Shown piece by piece: positions 34,242-45,463 of a stretch of 64,000 bases of DNA. Under the pieces are notes generated by a model that was not told where the DNA came from, searched no databases, and worked only from the letters and a program-made list of their open reading frames with translations. The position numbers and the translations under genes were made by a program. The first letter of the stretch is position 1; every line of letters starts with the position of its first letter. This DNA comes from Adiantum capillus-veneris (Eukaryota > Streptophyta > Polypodiopsida > Polypodiales > Pteridaceae). The DNA lies in NCBI GenBank assembly GCA_014529385.2, contig CM043967.1:132798682-132862681 (forward strand), written 5' to 3'.

Positions 34242-35907
34242 CTATGTGCCTACATCATCGCCCTGGACAACCATGTCTTCTTCTTTTTCATACCTTGCTC
34301 TTGAAATCATATCGGCAACTGGATTATCTTTCCATAAAATATGCTTAAATTTTGGATTCAAGGACTTTATGTAGGCAATCCAGCTCAACATAGCAATGTC
34401 GGGAGTTGAGCAACTTGTTATCATTCCAAGAAGGGGTAGACAATCAGTTTCCACTATTACATTTTCTCCTATCAAGTACTCTTTGTCACATTTCAAAGCT
34501 GTGACTACTCCCCATAACTCTCTTTTTACCTGTGGATAGTTGCGTTGACGAGCACTTAGGACTTTTGCTCCAAATCTCACCACATATCGCTTGCCATCAT
34601 TATCAGCTTGCCCAATCGCCCATCCAATTCCTGTGGGGCTAGTATCAGAGTGTCACAATTACATATCTTCCACATTCATAGTTTGCTTTTCTCAAAGTTG
34701 GAGACATAAGCAGCAACTTCTTTAATTTCCTCATGGCATGGGTATGCATTTCTTCCCATTGAAACTTTTTGTTCTTTCTCAAAAGCTGATACAAAGGCTC
34801 TGCTACATGTGCATAATGCGGAATCCAAATAACATAAAACACACATGCACCCAAGAGCCTTCGAACCTCAATGACATTTATACATTTCTCTTTTATTCTC
34901 TTGATTACATCAATCTTTGTAGGGCAAGGCCTTCTACCATATGGCCCGCACATATGTCCCACAATAAGAACTTCATTCACATCAAACACTGACTTTTGGC
35001 CAGACAAGGTAAGGTTCACCTCTTCCAACCTTGACAAGATATTATAACAATCATTGATATGGGTTGCTACATACTTTCGGCACCCCCTCGAGTCTAGAGC
35101 CACATCTTTATCACCTACATCACATCCTTTGATTGGCACATCATCAAGGAAATGCATTGTAGTTTGTGGTATGAAGTCACATAGAACTTTGTTCATACCA
35201 TTCATCATGTGTGCAACTAAATTCGTTGCCCCTTGAGGTAAGGTGCACATCCTTACTAAACCCAAGGGTGTCCTCATGGTAGTCAGGTCCATGCTTTCGA
35301 TTGCTAGTTGGAACTGATCATACCCTCAGTACAAATCTCCCATAGAATATATTGCCCTTCCTGCAAATGCCTCTGCAAACTCATGGACAATTGGCCCTAT
35401 ACCCACATTTTTGATTGTCACCTTATTTACAGGTTGCATATCCTGAATAAAGCGTAAAGAACCATTTCTCTTTGGAGTTGTGAACCACCTATTTGAATAC
35501 GGAGCACAAGAAGGCTCCAAGATACCCATCTTGATCTTTTCATTAAGCAACTCAATGAGTTTTGACAAATGAGCCTTTGGAACAGGAATAGGTCTCAAGT
35601 TCCAAGGTACATGAGGGATAGTGAAGATCACCATAGGAGCAACAATGGATGGATCAACACACCCTATCTCATAAGGCTCAAATGAAAAAGCTTTTTCGTG
35701 TTTGGCAAGCATGTCTTCAAAGCATATCTTTTCAGCTTTTGTCAAATTGTCCTCGCAACCAACCTTTAACTCTTTCAAAGAATCCTTTGTGAACTTGTGT
35801 CCAATCTTTCTTGGGTCACGAAGGCTAGGTTGCAAAGCAGCTTGTTCCATCTTATTTGTGCAATCTTTTGGTAGAGGTAATGCCACTGGTTTCACTTTCT
35901 TTGCCAC
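34242..35907 (-). pseudogene. Reverse transcriptase and RNase H of element C
   Basis: RT is read in 35907-35326 and 35292-34645: fingers with LEPSCAPYSNRWFTTPKR, palm with LGLVRMCTLPQGATN and the active site HFLDDVPIKG with both aspartates. A TGA at 35326 splits the two in one frame (MGDLY, stop). A single extra base near 34648 (compared with the copy at about 455) shifts the frame into RNase H, read in 34583-34242, which keeps IVETDCLPLLG and NPVADMISR acidic blocks. Further upstream 36128-35892 links protease and RT. Confidence 0.88.
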
Positions 35908-36662
35908 GGACTTATACTAGTCTCCACTCGTACATCAACACCTTCAGCATTTTTGAAATCCTCAATGACCTTGTACATTTCTATTGAGCATACTTTCACA
36001 ACCTCACTTCCCATATGCAAATTGCAATCCATTAAAGACTCAAAATCTTGCATAGTATCCACAAAAGAACACTCATCAAACACACCTGCAATGCATTCAT
36101 CATCTTCTAGCAAACCATTCATCTTCAAAACTCTTTGTACACTATTTACATGTTGTCGTTCACCCCGCTTTAAGTCCTCACACTCTGTAAAAGCAATAGA
36201 TCCATAGTCTGATAATCGTACAAAACCTGTAGAAAATGTATCCTTTGCATATACATCATGCGAGCACCTTTCTTTTCTTGTACCACTACAATCCCGCTCT
36301 ACAATGGTACATGGACAAAACCCCTCATATTCCTGTAGTCCTTGAACTCTTTGTTTGTCTTTGGCAAGGGTTTCTCTCTAAGACTTCCACGGTTCCTTTC
36401 ATGGTCTACACAAACAGTAAGGAACCGTACTGCACGCTTTCCATCCCTACTCCTTATTCTTGCATAAGCTGACCCATCATCCACCATCACCTTGGTTTCC
36501 ATGCGAGTAGCAGTGATGTATGGCTACCCAAGGATAAGAGCATATGTAGACATCTCCTGTACAAAGAAATTTTGGTCATTTTTCACATCCCCAATGGTCA
36601 CCTTTACATCCCCAATAGTCACCCTGATGAGTTGTTTGCTGCACGAATCATCCATCCATGAT
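35908..36662 (-). pseudogene. Protease-RT linker of element C
   Basis: Minus-strand frames 36502-36299 and 36128-35892 with conserved-looking blocks (DDGSAYARIRSRDG and DECSFVDTMQDFESLMDC) but stops between. It would carry the end of the protease and the tether before RT. No other feature seen. Confidence 0.6.
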
Positions 36663-37430
36663 TTATATCAATTGGCCATTTTCCTTTTTGATAAGACTCT
36701 TTGACATGAGGTTAATTTCCGACCCATGATCTATCAACGCAATGTATGGCTCTTCTAAGTCTCCCACTTTTACTAGCGTCTCAGTAGTTGCTCTTTCCCA
36801 GTGACTATTCAAGTAGTAGCTCTTGTGAGTGGTTTCCACTTCATCTTCATCATCCAAGAAGCGAACGTGTTTTACTCCTCCCCTAGACTTGTACCATCCA
36901 ACAATAGTTTCTTCACCTTGCTCGCCATAGACCTGTACACCTTGTGCATTTAAAGTCTCCTCTTCACCTTGTACATGGATAGATTCATTAAGAGACTGCC
37001 GCTTCCTCTTTATGATATCAATTATTTCTTCGTGGAATTCCCGCTTTGCTATACCAAGGACCTCACCCAAGGTAAATTCCACCTTACTATTTAGAATCCT
37101 CTCTTCCAAAACCTTTTTGAGATCCGTTGCTGCCTCTATATCGGATTGGAGTTTGTAGGCCGGACCCTTCGCTTTGGATTTTGTTGCATCCTTCTTCTTG
37201 TCTTTAGAGGCTTCTTGCATAGGCACTTCGGGGACAGTCATTTGTTGTGGGGAAGGTGATCTACGAGGCACTGTGTCATTTCTACATCCGATCCTCGTTG
37301 CCCCCTTTGAAGGCCCTTCATCCCCATTCTCACGCCTACATTTCTCTTCAACAATGGCCTCATTTGCTTGACAAAGAGTCCACAGGGTCATTCCAACCTG
37401 TTTCAAGCCGAATGCAATCTCCAGCTTCAT
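36663..37430 (-). pseudogene. Protease of element C
   Basis: A 255-codon frame. The N-terminal half is a basic/Pro-rich linker (KDKKKDATKSKAKGPAYKL); the C-terminal end holds the aspartic protease active site ALIDHGSEINLMSKSL, with His in the middle of the usual D-S/T-G triad. The frame ends shortly after it at KENGQLI, so the protease is cut off by a stop at 36663. It overlaps the gag end at 37360-37430 in another frame. Confidence 0.8.
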
Positions 37431-38655
37431 GTAAAACCTCCGTAGTCATTTTACCATTCATAGCAGACTCTATAGCGCATGGCCATAGCTCTCCAATACC
37501 ATTAGATTCCTCTTCTCCAACCTTGGCTGATTCTTTTTTTTTAATAGGATCCACCTTCAACCCATAGGCAGCTGCCTCAACCATCGAGATGGCATGGCTA
37601 GTAGCCATGTCCTCAACTAGCTTCTTCATCCCGCCTTTGCCAAATTTTGTTCCCAAGAGCTTACCTGTTTCACTTAAGTGAATTTTTCCATGTTTAAAGA
37701 AACCGAGCTCCTTTGTCAAAGCGTCTTTAAAACTTTCACAATCCCTCCTTCCATGGTCAGTACTATCACACCATATGCATCTGTTGACAAAGCCTTCTCT
37801 GGTTTGCGGTCATTGCCCTGTAGATTGACCTGATGGTTGCCCCTTTTCTTCTAGCCTTGTAAGCTTTAACTTGAGCTCTTGCATTCCTTTGACAATATCA
37901 TCTAGGATGGATTTGTCACTCTTTGGAACCACAATCACAGGCTTTATAGGACTCTCGGGAACACTTGGGGATTGAGTAGGGTTGACTATCATCTTGTCTC
38001 TTCTTCGTTGTCGCTTAGCTAGCAGTGAAATGGCGTCTTCGACCTCATTCCAATCAGTCTTCAAACCCTGTTCCGCATCCTTATCCTCAAGTAGTAGCTC
38101 TAACTTCTCTTGAATCTCTTTACCTTCGGCTTGCAAAAAGATCTCTATCTTCTCCGATTTTAGAGTAGCCTTTTCAGTTCTTGAAAGTTGATCATAACGG
38201 CGTTTGAATTCCCTTAGCAGTTCGGTAGGCGAGAGCCCCTCTTTTGGCCGAACTACCCACTCTAAGAAAGTCCTCTTTGTTACCCTTTCGGAGTCCTCCA
38301 TGAAATAATCTTCCTTCAAGGATAATTTGAATGCTTCCCAAGTTGCCCCATGATCATTTCTGATTCCCCTTACATGCTCTCTGATCTCGGGAACCACAGT
38401 AAGTTCAAAACTTTGCACCATCTCCGCTTCGGACACTCGATGAAGCTCCATCTCCTTTACATATCCACAAAGATACTTTGTTACATCTTTGCCTTTAAAT
38501 TGGTCCAATTTCTTCACCACAGATTGAAGCGCTTTGGTTGAGGAGAGCTCCCTCCTTTCTGCAGCTTGCTACTGCTGCATAAACACTGCAAAAGCTTGAA
38601 ACATTTGCATTGTGACTGGATCAAACCGAACCCCCTGTTGCTCTTGTTGCTCCAT
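37360..38655 (-). pseudogene. gag of element C
   Basis: The likely start is the ATG at 38655 (MEQQEQQGVRFDP). An amber TAG at 38569-38571 follows after 28 codons, then 38566-37813 is open and carries the capsid core (WEAFKLSLKEDYF, FLEWVVRPKEGLSPTELL, LLLEDKDAEQGL). A TGA at 37810-37812 comes just before the zinc knuckle CIWCDSTDHGRRDC (about 37750-37790), after which the frame goes on to 37360. Structural protein of the particle. Two stops in an otherwise well-kept frame. Confidence 0.85.
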
Positions 38656-38721
38656 AGCTTTAAAACTTTCTTTTGAGATCTTCAATGAAGCTTTTGAACC
38701 CTCACCCTAGCCTACTTCTTG

Positions 38722-38739
38722 TCGGGTTCACCAAAAACG
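38722..38739 (-). other. Primer-binding site of element C
   Basis: On the minus strand the LTR end CTTGACA is followed by CGTTTTTGGTGAACCCGA. TGGTGAACCCGAC could pair with a tRNA 3' end GTCGGGTTCACCA; isoacceptor not assigned. Confidence 0.55.
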
Positions 38740-39781
38740 TGTCAAGAAGTGCGCAGTGCGACTAGGAAAGCGCGAGGCCTCTCACTGTGAGGATTCGTAG
38801 CAAAATCAAGCAAGGCGTAGACAATTTGAAGCCAAAAACACACTAAAAAGGAACAAAACTCTAGCCATGGAAACTCCACTTTGAAAAATAACCAATACTA
38901 ACTCAAAAATCTTGTGTGTGTGAAGATTAGGTGTAGCCTCGCTCCCAATTCCACATATGCAGTGCTCATTCGACCAATTAAAAACCCTAAATTTACGCTT
39001 CAATTCTTCGTCGTGACCATTTCATGGAATCTTCAGTACTTCATTGGAGAATCCCAAGTAGTTATTTGAGGAGGGGAAGCCCTAATTGGAGGCCTCACAG
39101 CCTCAACCATGTAGTGGAAGCAGCACGGGACTGCACTAGCACCCTATAAAGGAATGGCTGTATCTCCTTGATCATGTGTCCAAATGAGCTCATTCTTGGC
39201 TCTAAAAATTCCCACACACTTGAGAAACAACGCTAGAGTCATTGATGTGGCATTTTGAGCAATTTTGAGCATTTTTAAGGGTATTTTTGACCATTTCTAG
39301 GCCATTTTTAGCCATTTTTAGCCCAAAAATGTCACTTTTTGTCCGTAAAAAGCCCAAACGAGCTGGGGAAAATTCCTAAAATTGTGGAAAAATCCCATTG
39401 GGCTCAAATTTCATGTTGAAACTCATTTTCCCACTTGGTAAGCACTTTGGACACGTCTTTCACTCCAGCGCATGAAACCTGCTATTTTTGGCCGAGATTG
39501 CCCGCATTGAACTTTCTAGGCAAAACAAGCGTGCCACTTCGAAACACTTGAAATTTGTACATTCCCAAAGAAAATTAGGAATATATTTATGTGTAAAATA
39601 ACTCCATGGCGCCACGTGTAGGGCCTCGCCCGCCCGACAAGGTATGTACATGACTGCAACTATGATATTCATTTTCACATATATCACACTATGTACATTG
39701 TAGCATTTGGTCCCACATCATAAACATTAAGAGTGAGGTAGATACTTTAATTTCACGTTATGGACGTGCCATGGCACGACA
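38740..39781 (-). repeat. 5' LTR of element C (long, 1042 bp)
   Basis: Starts TGTCAAGAAG and ends GGCACGACA on the + strand. The shared parts look about 93-95% identical to the 3' LTR. About 420 bp around 39240-39660 are unique to this copy and contain short repeats of a CCATTTTTAG type. Confidence 0.9.
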
Positions 39782-39826
39782 CCGCACTGGCGTTCTGGTT
39801 CGTGAAGGAGTTAAATAGGAAGACAT
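39782..39826 (-). pseudogene. First codons of gag of element B
   Basis: ATG at 39826 (MSSYLTPSRTRTPVR) opens a frame that runs into element C and reappears at 32063. Only 15 codons are on this side. The stretch 39827-39911 upstream is B leader sequence. Confidence 0.65.
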
Positions 39827-39916
39827 TTCAGATGTTGATTCTAGAAAAGTATTTAAGACTTATTCAAAGATAGAGTCCAAGTGATTGCGTTGATTCACAC
39901 TCTCTTCGGTGGATAC

Positions 39917-40000
39917 TATTAGGAAATAAGACGTAGCTAAATAGATAATTGAGTAGATTACTTAATGGAGAGAGATAGATTTACATACACGAGATTATAG

Positions 40001-40039
<39 letters not shown>

Positions 40040-40679
40040 CACGATATACGTGGTTCACCCAATGTGGGCTACGTCCATGGGAAAGCAGCCACTCAATGCC
40101 TTTAGTACTTCAAAACAAGAAGTAGTTTACAAAGGGATTATACCCTTAATGGAGCTCCCGCCTTGCTTCACTCTCACCACCTCACACTCACCTTGTTGCA
40201 TCAACTTCACACTATGAAATGTGTGTAGAAATGGCCTCCTTTTATAGGCCAAAAGGGTTGCCCTCCCTCATGAGAGCAGCCATGTGTAGCCGCCCTTGTG
40301 TAGATAAGTCCAAATTATCGGACCCTCCAATCCGCCCATGTGTGGCCACCCTTGAGAAGACAAGTCCGCTTTTGAATTCGGCCATCGGCCACTGGCCATT
40401 GACTTTCGACCACCGGCCACCGGCCAACCGATGGTTGTTTTCCGACCACTTTACGGCCGCCGTCCGGGCTATAATATTTCGGCGAGGGGAAAAAAAAAGT
40501 CTCGGGGGCTTCCGCCCTCGAGGCCCCTAAAGTTGCCCCTGATTTTTGACCATGAAAATTTTGGTTTCTGGCGAGTGATTTTCCTTCACGCACGATGGCT
40601 TCTCCTCATAATGGGGGCTTACAAATGTACGCTTTTACCACAGAAAACTACAAGGGTAAATTAGGCTCCATACTTAACA
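39917..40679 (-). repeat. 3' LTR of element D
   Basis: From TATTAGGAAAT to TACTTAACA on the + strand; pairs with 44681-45458. Contains a (GA)n tract at 40004-40035 and a TATAAAAGG box on the minus strand near 40238-40246. Confidence 0.95.
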
Positions 40680-40692
40680 ATCTCTCACTTGG
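40680..40692 (-). other. Polypurine tract of element D
   Basis: On the minus strand CCAAGTGAGAGAT comes directly before the 3' LTR (TGTTAAG); the form CAAGTGGGAGAT is common in plant copia elements. Confidence 0.8.
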
Positions 40693-40739
40693 AGACTGAT
40701 CTCCAAACCAAACCTATGACTGCTTTCCATTCTGGCTTC

Positions 40740-41663
40740 TTATCCTTGAATGCCGATTGAAGATGAGAAAAAGCTCAACTTCTCCTTGTTGACCACCTTC
40801 GTAAACATGTCTGCAGGATTTTCACTTGTATGCACCTTTCCTAGCTTTAGCTGTCCCTCTTCCAAAAGAGTGCGTATGAAGTGATACCTCACCTCAATGT
40901 GCTTTGTCCTTGAATGAAAGGCTGAGTTCTTCGCAAGATGCATAGCGCTTTGGCTATCACTGTACAAGACACAATTGTCATGTTTGAATCCAAGCTCTTC
41001 TAAGAATCTGTGAAGCCACAGAATTTCTTTGCTTGCCTCCGTCATTGCTACATATTCTGCTTCCGTGGTAGAAAGTGAAACCACTTTCTGCAGCTTTGAA
41101 GCCCAGCTTACTGCTGTGCCTCCAACCGTGAACACATAGCCAGTAGTGCTCCTTCGAGTATCTTTGTCACCTGCCATATCTGCATTAGCATACCCTTCTA
41201 GAAAAATATCAGTTCCTCCAAAATACAAAGCATTTGTTGTTGTCCCTTTTAGATACCTAAGTATCCACTTCACAGCTTGCCAATGCTCTTTACCTGGGTT
41301 GTCCATGAACCTACTCACAACTCCCACTGCATGTGCAATGTCTGGCCTTGTCCAGACCATAGTATACATTATAGAACCTACCGCTGCAGCATATGGAACT
41401 TTAGACATATAGGCTATCTCTTTTTGTGTCTTTGGACACATATCCTTCGTTAATTTAAAGTGACCAGCCAAAGGTGTAGAAACTGGTTTTGCATTTTGCA
41501 TTGCAAACCTTTCTAGTACCTTCTTGATGTAATCCTCTTGAGATAGCTTTATTGTCTTCTTCGTCCTGTCCCTTGATATTTTCATACCAAGTATCCTCTT
41601 TGCAGCACCTAAATCTTTCATTGAAAAATATTTAGACAGATCCTCTTTTAGGTCTTTGATGTC
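40740..41663 (-). pseudogene. RT C-terminus and RNase H of element D
   Basis: A 293-codon frame. RT thumb and connection: MKDLGAAKRILGMKI, QNAKPVSTPLAGHFKL, YAAAVGSIMYTMVWTRPDIA. RNase H: GYANADMAGD (Asn where the first Asp normally stands in the D-A-D motif), STTEAEYVAMTEA with Glu, YSDSQSAMHLA with Asp and HIEVRYHFIR. It ends at the natural C-terminus near 40740, 47 bases from the tract. Separated from the RT palm by the TAG at 41664. Confidence 0.9.
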
Positions 41664-42636
41664 CTACATGTTAACACTTGCAATCAACATGTCATCAACA
41701 TACAACATTAGGATGATGAATTTCCCATCTCCCAAATTCTTCGTGTAGATGCAGTGATCCGAGTTGCATCTTGTGAATCCATGATCCAACATCCATCGAT
41801 AAAACTTCAAGTACCATTGTATTGATGCTTGCTTTAAACCATACAAGCTCGTCTTTAATCTGCAAACCATTTTCTCCTTACCTTTTACTTCATACCCCTT
41901 TGGTTGAAGCATGTAGATTTCCTCCTCTAAGTCACCGTGAGGGAATGCCGTATTTACATCCATTTGCTCGAGATTTAGATCATGAGTAGCGACAAGGCTT
42001 AAGACAAGCCTAATTGAGTTCATTTTACAACAGGAGAAAATATTTCATTGAAGTCAATACCTTTCTTTTGAGAAAACCCTTTTACCACAAGCCTAGACTT
42101 GTACCTTTTCTTCCCACCTTCTTCTTCCTTTAGCTTGTACACCCATTTGTTTTGAAGTGCCCACTTATCTTTAGGTACCTCAACCAACTCCCATGTTTGG
42201 TTGCGATGTAGTGAGTCCATCTCCACTTGCATGCTCTTCGTCCATTCTTCTTTGGATTCATGTTGCATAGCTTCTTCGTATGATTCTGGCTCTCCAGAAT
42301 CTGAGATCAAGAGATGGTTGAAGGAAGGAACAAACCTTTCTGGAGGTCTACTTGCTCTTCTAGATCTTTGGGGAATAGGTTGAGGCTCCTCATTTGGTTG
42401 ACGTTGTTGCACATTGTCACCGTTTATAGTCCTTGAGTCTTCACAGTCCTCAAGCTCCATGTACTCATCACTTGTTTCTTTTGTTTGATTTCTTTCCAAG
42501 TAATCTTTGTACATATTTTGTTCGTTAAAAATTACATCCCTACTCCTTAAGATTTTACCATCTTCAGGATTACATAGGCGATACCCAAACTCACCTTCTC
42601 CATAGCCAATGAAGAAACACTTTTTGGACTTTGCAT
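41664..42636 (-). pseudogene. Reverse transcriptase of element D
   Basis: Frames 42514-42020 and 42023-41664. The first has the integrase-RT linker and the RT start (WVYKLKEEEGGKKRYKSRL, GIDFNEIFSPVVK); the second the palm (QMDVNTAFPHGDLEEEIYML and YGLKQASIQWY) and the active site LMLYVDDMLIA. At 42020-42023 one A is missing (VVK, stop) and shifts the frame; at 41664 a TAG interrupts after ASVNM. In 42515-42636 the linker continues in the same frame as 42514. Confidence 0.92.
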
Positions 42637-43392
42637 CTAGGTTTGATCTATGTGCATGAAAGCCTCACACCCAAACACTTTGAGAAATGCATAATTCACC
42701 GGTTTACCTATCCATGCCTCTTCTAGAACTCCCCCATCCAATGCCATTGAGGGTGACCGATTGATTAAGTACACAGACGTACTTACAGCTTCCGCCCAAA
42801 GCTCAAGCGGTAGGCCAGCATGTAGCCGCATGCTTCGTGCTCGCTCCATGATTGTCCTGTTCATCCTTTCCGAAATCCCATTTTGTTGAGGTGTCCTTGG
42901 GGTTAGCCTTTGCCTCCGAATGCCATTGCTAGCACAAAAGCTTTCAAAAGCTTGGCTGCAATATTCGCCTCCATTGTCGGATCTGAGGCATTTAACCTTG
43001 GTACCTGTTTCATTCTCCACAAAGGCTTTCCACCTTTGAAATATGGAAAATACATCGGATTTATTCTTCATGACATAAACCCATGCTTTTCTAGTCGCAT
43101 CGTCTATGAATGTTACATAGTACAATGAGCCACCAAGTGATGGTGCACTTGCAGGACCCCAAACATCAGAATGAACCAACTCTAGTTTTTTATTTTTTCT
43201 TTCATTTCCTGATTTTTGAAATATTACCCGCTTTTGTTTACCATAAACACAATCTTCACAGAACTCTAAGTCCACTTCTTTCAAACCTGGTAGAAGCTTC
43301 TTTGTTTGAAGGATTTGCATTCCTTTGGCACTCATATGCCCAAGCCGATAGTGCCACACCGCACTATCAACTTCTGTAGTTGCTGCACAAGC
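42637..43392 (-). pseudogene. Integrase of element D
   Basis: The frame starts after the TGA at 43393. HHCC finger: WHYRLGHMS and CEDCVYGKQKRV. Core: HSDVWGPA with the first Asp, LRSDNGGEYCS with the second and NGISERMNRTIMERA with Glu. C-terminal block EAWIGKPVNYAFLKVFGCEA. A frameshift close to 42645-42655 puts the following part in another frame. Catalytic residues are complete. Confidence 0.93.
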
Positions 43393-44616
43393 TCAAGGTT
43401 GCGTGCTAACAGTACACAAGTAAAGTGTACCGATCTTTTCTCCCTTGGCAACCAACAAAGATCCTTTTGAGATCTTCCACCGTTTGTTTCCGAATGCAAT
43501 GTTGTGACCTTCATCGTCCAATTGTCCTGTAGAGATCAAATTTTTGCGAAGAGAAGGAACATGCCTAACATCTTTAAGCTTCCATTAATTTCCGTTAGCA
43601 GTTTTGACAGAAACTGTACCTTTGCCGACAATCTCACAAGCTTCATCATCTCCCAAGTATACATACCCAAAATTACCTTTGGTGTAGTCTTGGAAATGTT
43701 GCTTGTGTGGTGTCGCATGGAATGAAGCCCCAGAATCTACTATCCAGAAATTAGACACATTGTCTAATGAGAGAATTAGAGCATCTTGCTCTACTTTACC
43801 TGCCACATTGGCCTCCGATGTTGGCTTGTTGTCTTGAGACTCAGTCTCCTTCTTCTTCTTGGACCAGCAATCCTTCTTGATGTGGCCCTTCTTGCCGTAG
43901 TTCCAACATTCAAGAACTGACTTTGTGCGTGACTTGCTCCGTCTTGAGAGATCACAACCCTTTTGTCTTTTGAACCTCTCCTTAGGCCTTCCTCTTGTTT
44001 CCACTGACAATGCAACACTTGATGATTCTCCTATGCTTCTCCTTTGTATTTCCTTGCTTAGGAGAACACCCACAACATCATCAAACTTAAGAGTATTTGT
44101 GCAAGAAATAGAATTACTTACAGCCATCACAAGGCTGTCCCAACTATCCGGTAGAGATGATAGTATAAGGAGAGCTCGCACTTCGTCATCGAAATTGATT
44201 TTCACCGATCGAAGTTGACTTATGTTTGTGTTAAAGTCATTTAGGTGTTCTGCAACTGAACCATTCTCTGCCATCTTTAGATTGAACAAGCGCTTCATAA
44301 GAAATACCTTATTGGATGCCGATGGTTTCTCGTATAAGTCTTCAAGTGACTTCATTAAGTCCTCCGTGGTCTTCATCTCCGAAACATTGAAGGCCACCGT
44401 TGACGCCAAGCTTAACCGGATTGTTCCTAGTGCCTTTCGATCAAGGACAGTCCATGCTTCATCTGCCATTGTTGCGGGCTTCTTCACAAGACCACCTAGT
44501 GGCAAATAGAGGTCCTTCTGGTAGAGATAGTCTTCAATCTGCATCTTCCAATGTTGGTAGTTTTTGCCGTTGAACTTCTCAATCTTGAGCTTCCCTTCCT
44601 CCGCCATAACTCCCAC
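43393..44616 (-). pseudogene. gag and protease of element D
   Basis: Start MGVMAEEGKLKIEKF at 44616. UBN2-type gag with WKMQIEDYLYQKDL and LSSLPDSWDSLVMAV. The zinc knuckle reads CWNYGKKGHIKKDC: the second Cys is Tyr, which would abolish zinc binding. The protease has the intact triad in IVDSGASFHATPHK. A TAA at 43585-43587 follows TANGN, then the frame goes on through the end of protease to a TGA at 43393-43395. Encodes particle and processing functions. Confidence 0.93.
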
Positions 44617-44666
44617 TCAATTCAAGGAATCCTTTCCTTGAGATAATTTAGCTACGAGCAAACCTT

Positions 44667-44680
44667 GCTATGATACCAGT
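44667..44680 (-). other. Primer-binding site of element D (initiator Met tRNA)
   Basis: On the minus strand ACTGGTATCATAGC follows the LTR end; TGGTATCA(G)AGC is the standard site for plant initiator methionine tRNA, here with one mismatch. Confidence 0.9.
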
Positions 44681-44764
44681 TGTTAGGAAATAAGACGTAG
44701 CTAAATAGATAATTGAGTAGATTACTTAATGGAGAGAGACAGGTTTACATACACAAGATTATAG

Positions 44765-44817
<53 letters not shown>

Positions 44818-45458
44818 CACGATATACGTGGTTCACCCAATGTGGGCTACGTCCACGGGAAAGCATCCACTCAATGGCTTTAGTACTTCAAAACAAGAAG
44901 TAGTTTACAAAGGGATTATACCCTTAATGGAGCTCCCGCCTTGCTTCACTCTCACCACCTCACACTCACCTTGTTGCATCAACTTCACACTATGAAATGT
45001 GTGTAGAAATGGCTTCCTTTTATAGGCCAAAAGGGTTGCCCTCTCTCATGAGAGGTAGCCATGTGTAGCCGCCCTTGTGTAGATAAGTCCAAATCGGACC
45101 CTCCAATCCGCCCATGTGTGGCCACCCTTGAGAAGACAAGTCCGCTTTTGAATTCGGCCACCGGCCACCGACCACGAGCCACCGGCCAACCGACGGTTTT
45201 TTTCCGACCACTTTCCGGCCGTCGTCCGGCCATAATATTCCGGCGAAAAGGAATATTCCGACGAGGGAAAAAAAGAGTCTCGGGGGCTTCCGCCCCCGAG
45301 GCCCCTAAAGTTCCCCCTGATTTTTGGCCGTGAAAATTTTGGTTTGTGGCGAGTGATTTTCCTTCACGCACGATGGATTCTCCTCATAATGGGGGCCTTA
45401 CAAATGTGCGCTTTTACCACATAAAATTACAAGGGTAGATCAGGCTCCATACTTGACA
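44681..45458 (-). repeat. 5' LTR of element D
   Basis: From TGTTAGGAAAT to ATACTTGACA on the + strand. It carries a longer (GA)n tract than its partner (44768-44813), a minus-strand TATAAAAGG at about 45017-45025 as probable promoter, and a GC-rich segment with CCGGCC repeats at 45150-45240. Differences from the other LTR are mainly in the repeat tract and this GC-rich part. Confidence 0.95.
45017..45025 (-). promoter_or_regulatory. Probable TATA box of element D
   Basis: CCTATAAAAGG on the minus strand in the 5' LTR; the same box is in the 3' LTR. About 350 bases upstream of the gag side of the LTR, which allows an R-U5 of ordinary length. Confidence 0.5.
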
Positions 45459-45463
45459 GATAC

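Larger units (their letters stand above)
32069..39781 (-). mobile_element. Ty3/gypsy element C inside gag of B
   Basis: 7.7 kb, minus strand, with LTRs at 32069-32691 and 38740-39781, PBS, gag, protease, RT, RNase H, integrase and polypurine tract. The target duplication is CCGC, or ACCGC if the terminal A is shared (32064-32068 and 39781-39785). Protein blocks such as LIDHGSEINLMS and HFLDDVPIKG set it apart from elements A, B and F. A second, truncated copy lies at 1-1770 in the opposite orientation. Stops in gag and RT and a frameshift before RNase H make it non-functional. Confidence 0.92.
39917..45458 (-). mobile_element. Ty1/copia retrotransposon D (Tork/Tnt1-like)
   Basis: 5.5 kb, minus strand, with a perfect 5-bp target duplication GATAC at 39912-39916 and 45459-45463. 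Domain order gag, protease, integrase, RT, RNase H identifies copia. LTRs are 763 and 778 bp and very similar. It sits in the leader of element B. Gag-pol is a single frame broken by three stops and two frameshifts, so it is dead in spite of its youthful ends. Confidence 0.97.

Noticed and set aside
40219-40664. Frames in the GC-rich part of the D LTR
   Set aside because: They recur in the second LTR at 45020-45371 and overlap on both strands; LTR composition effect.
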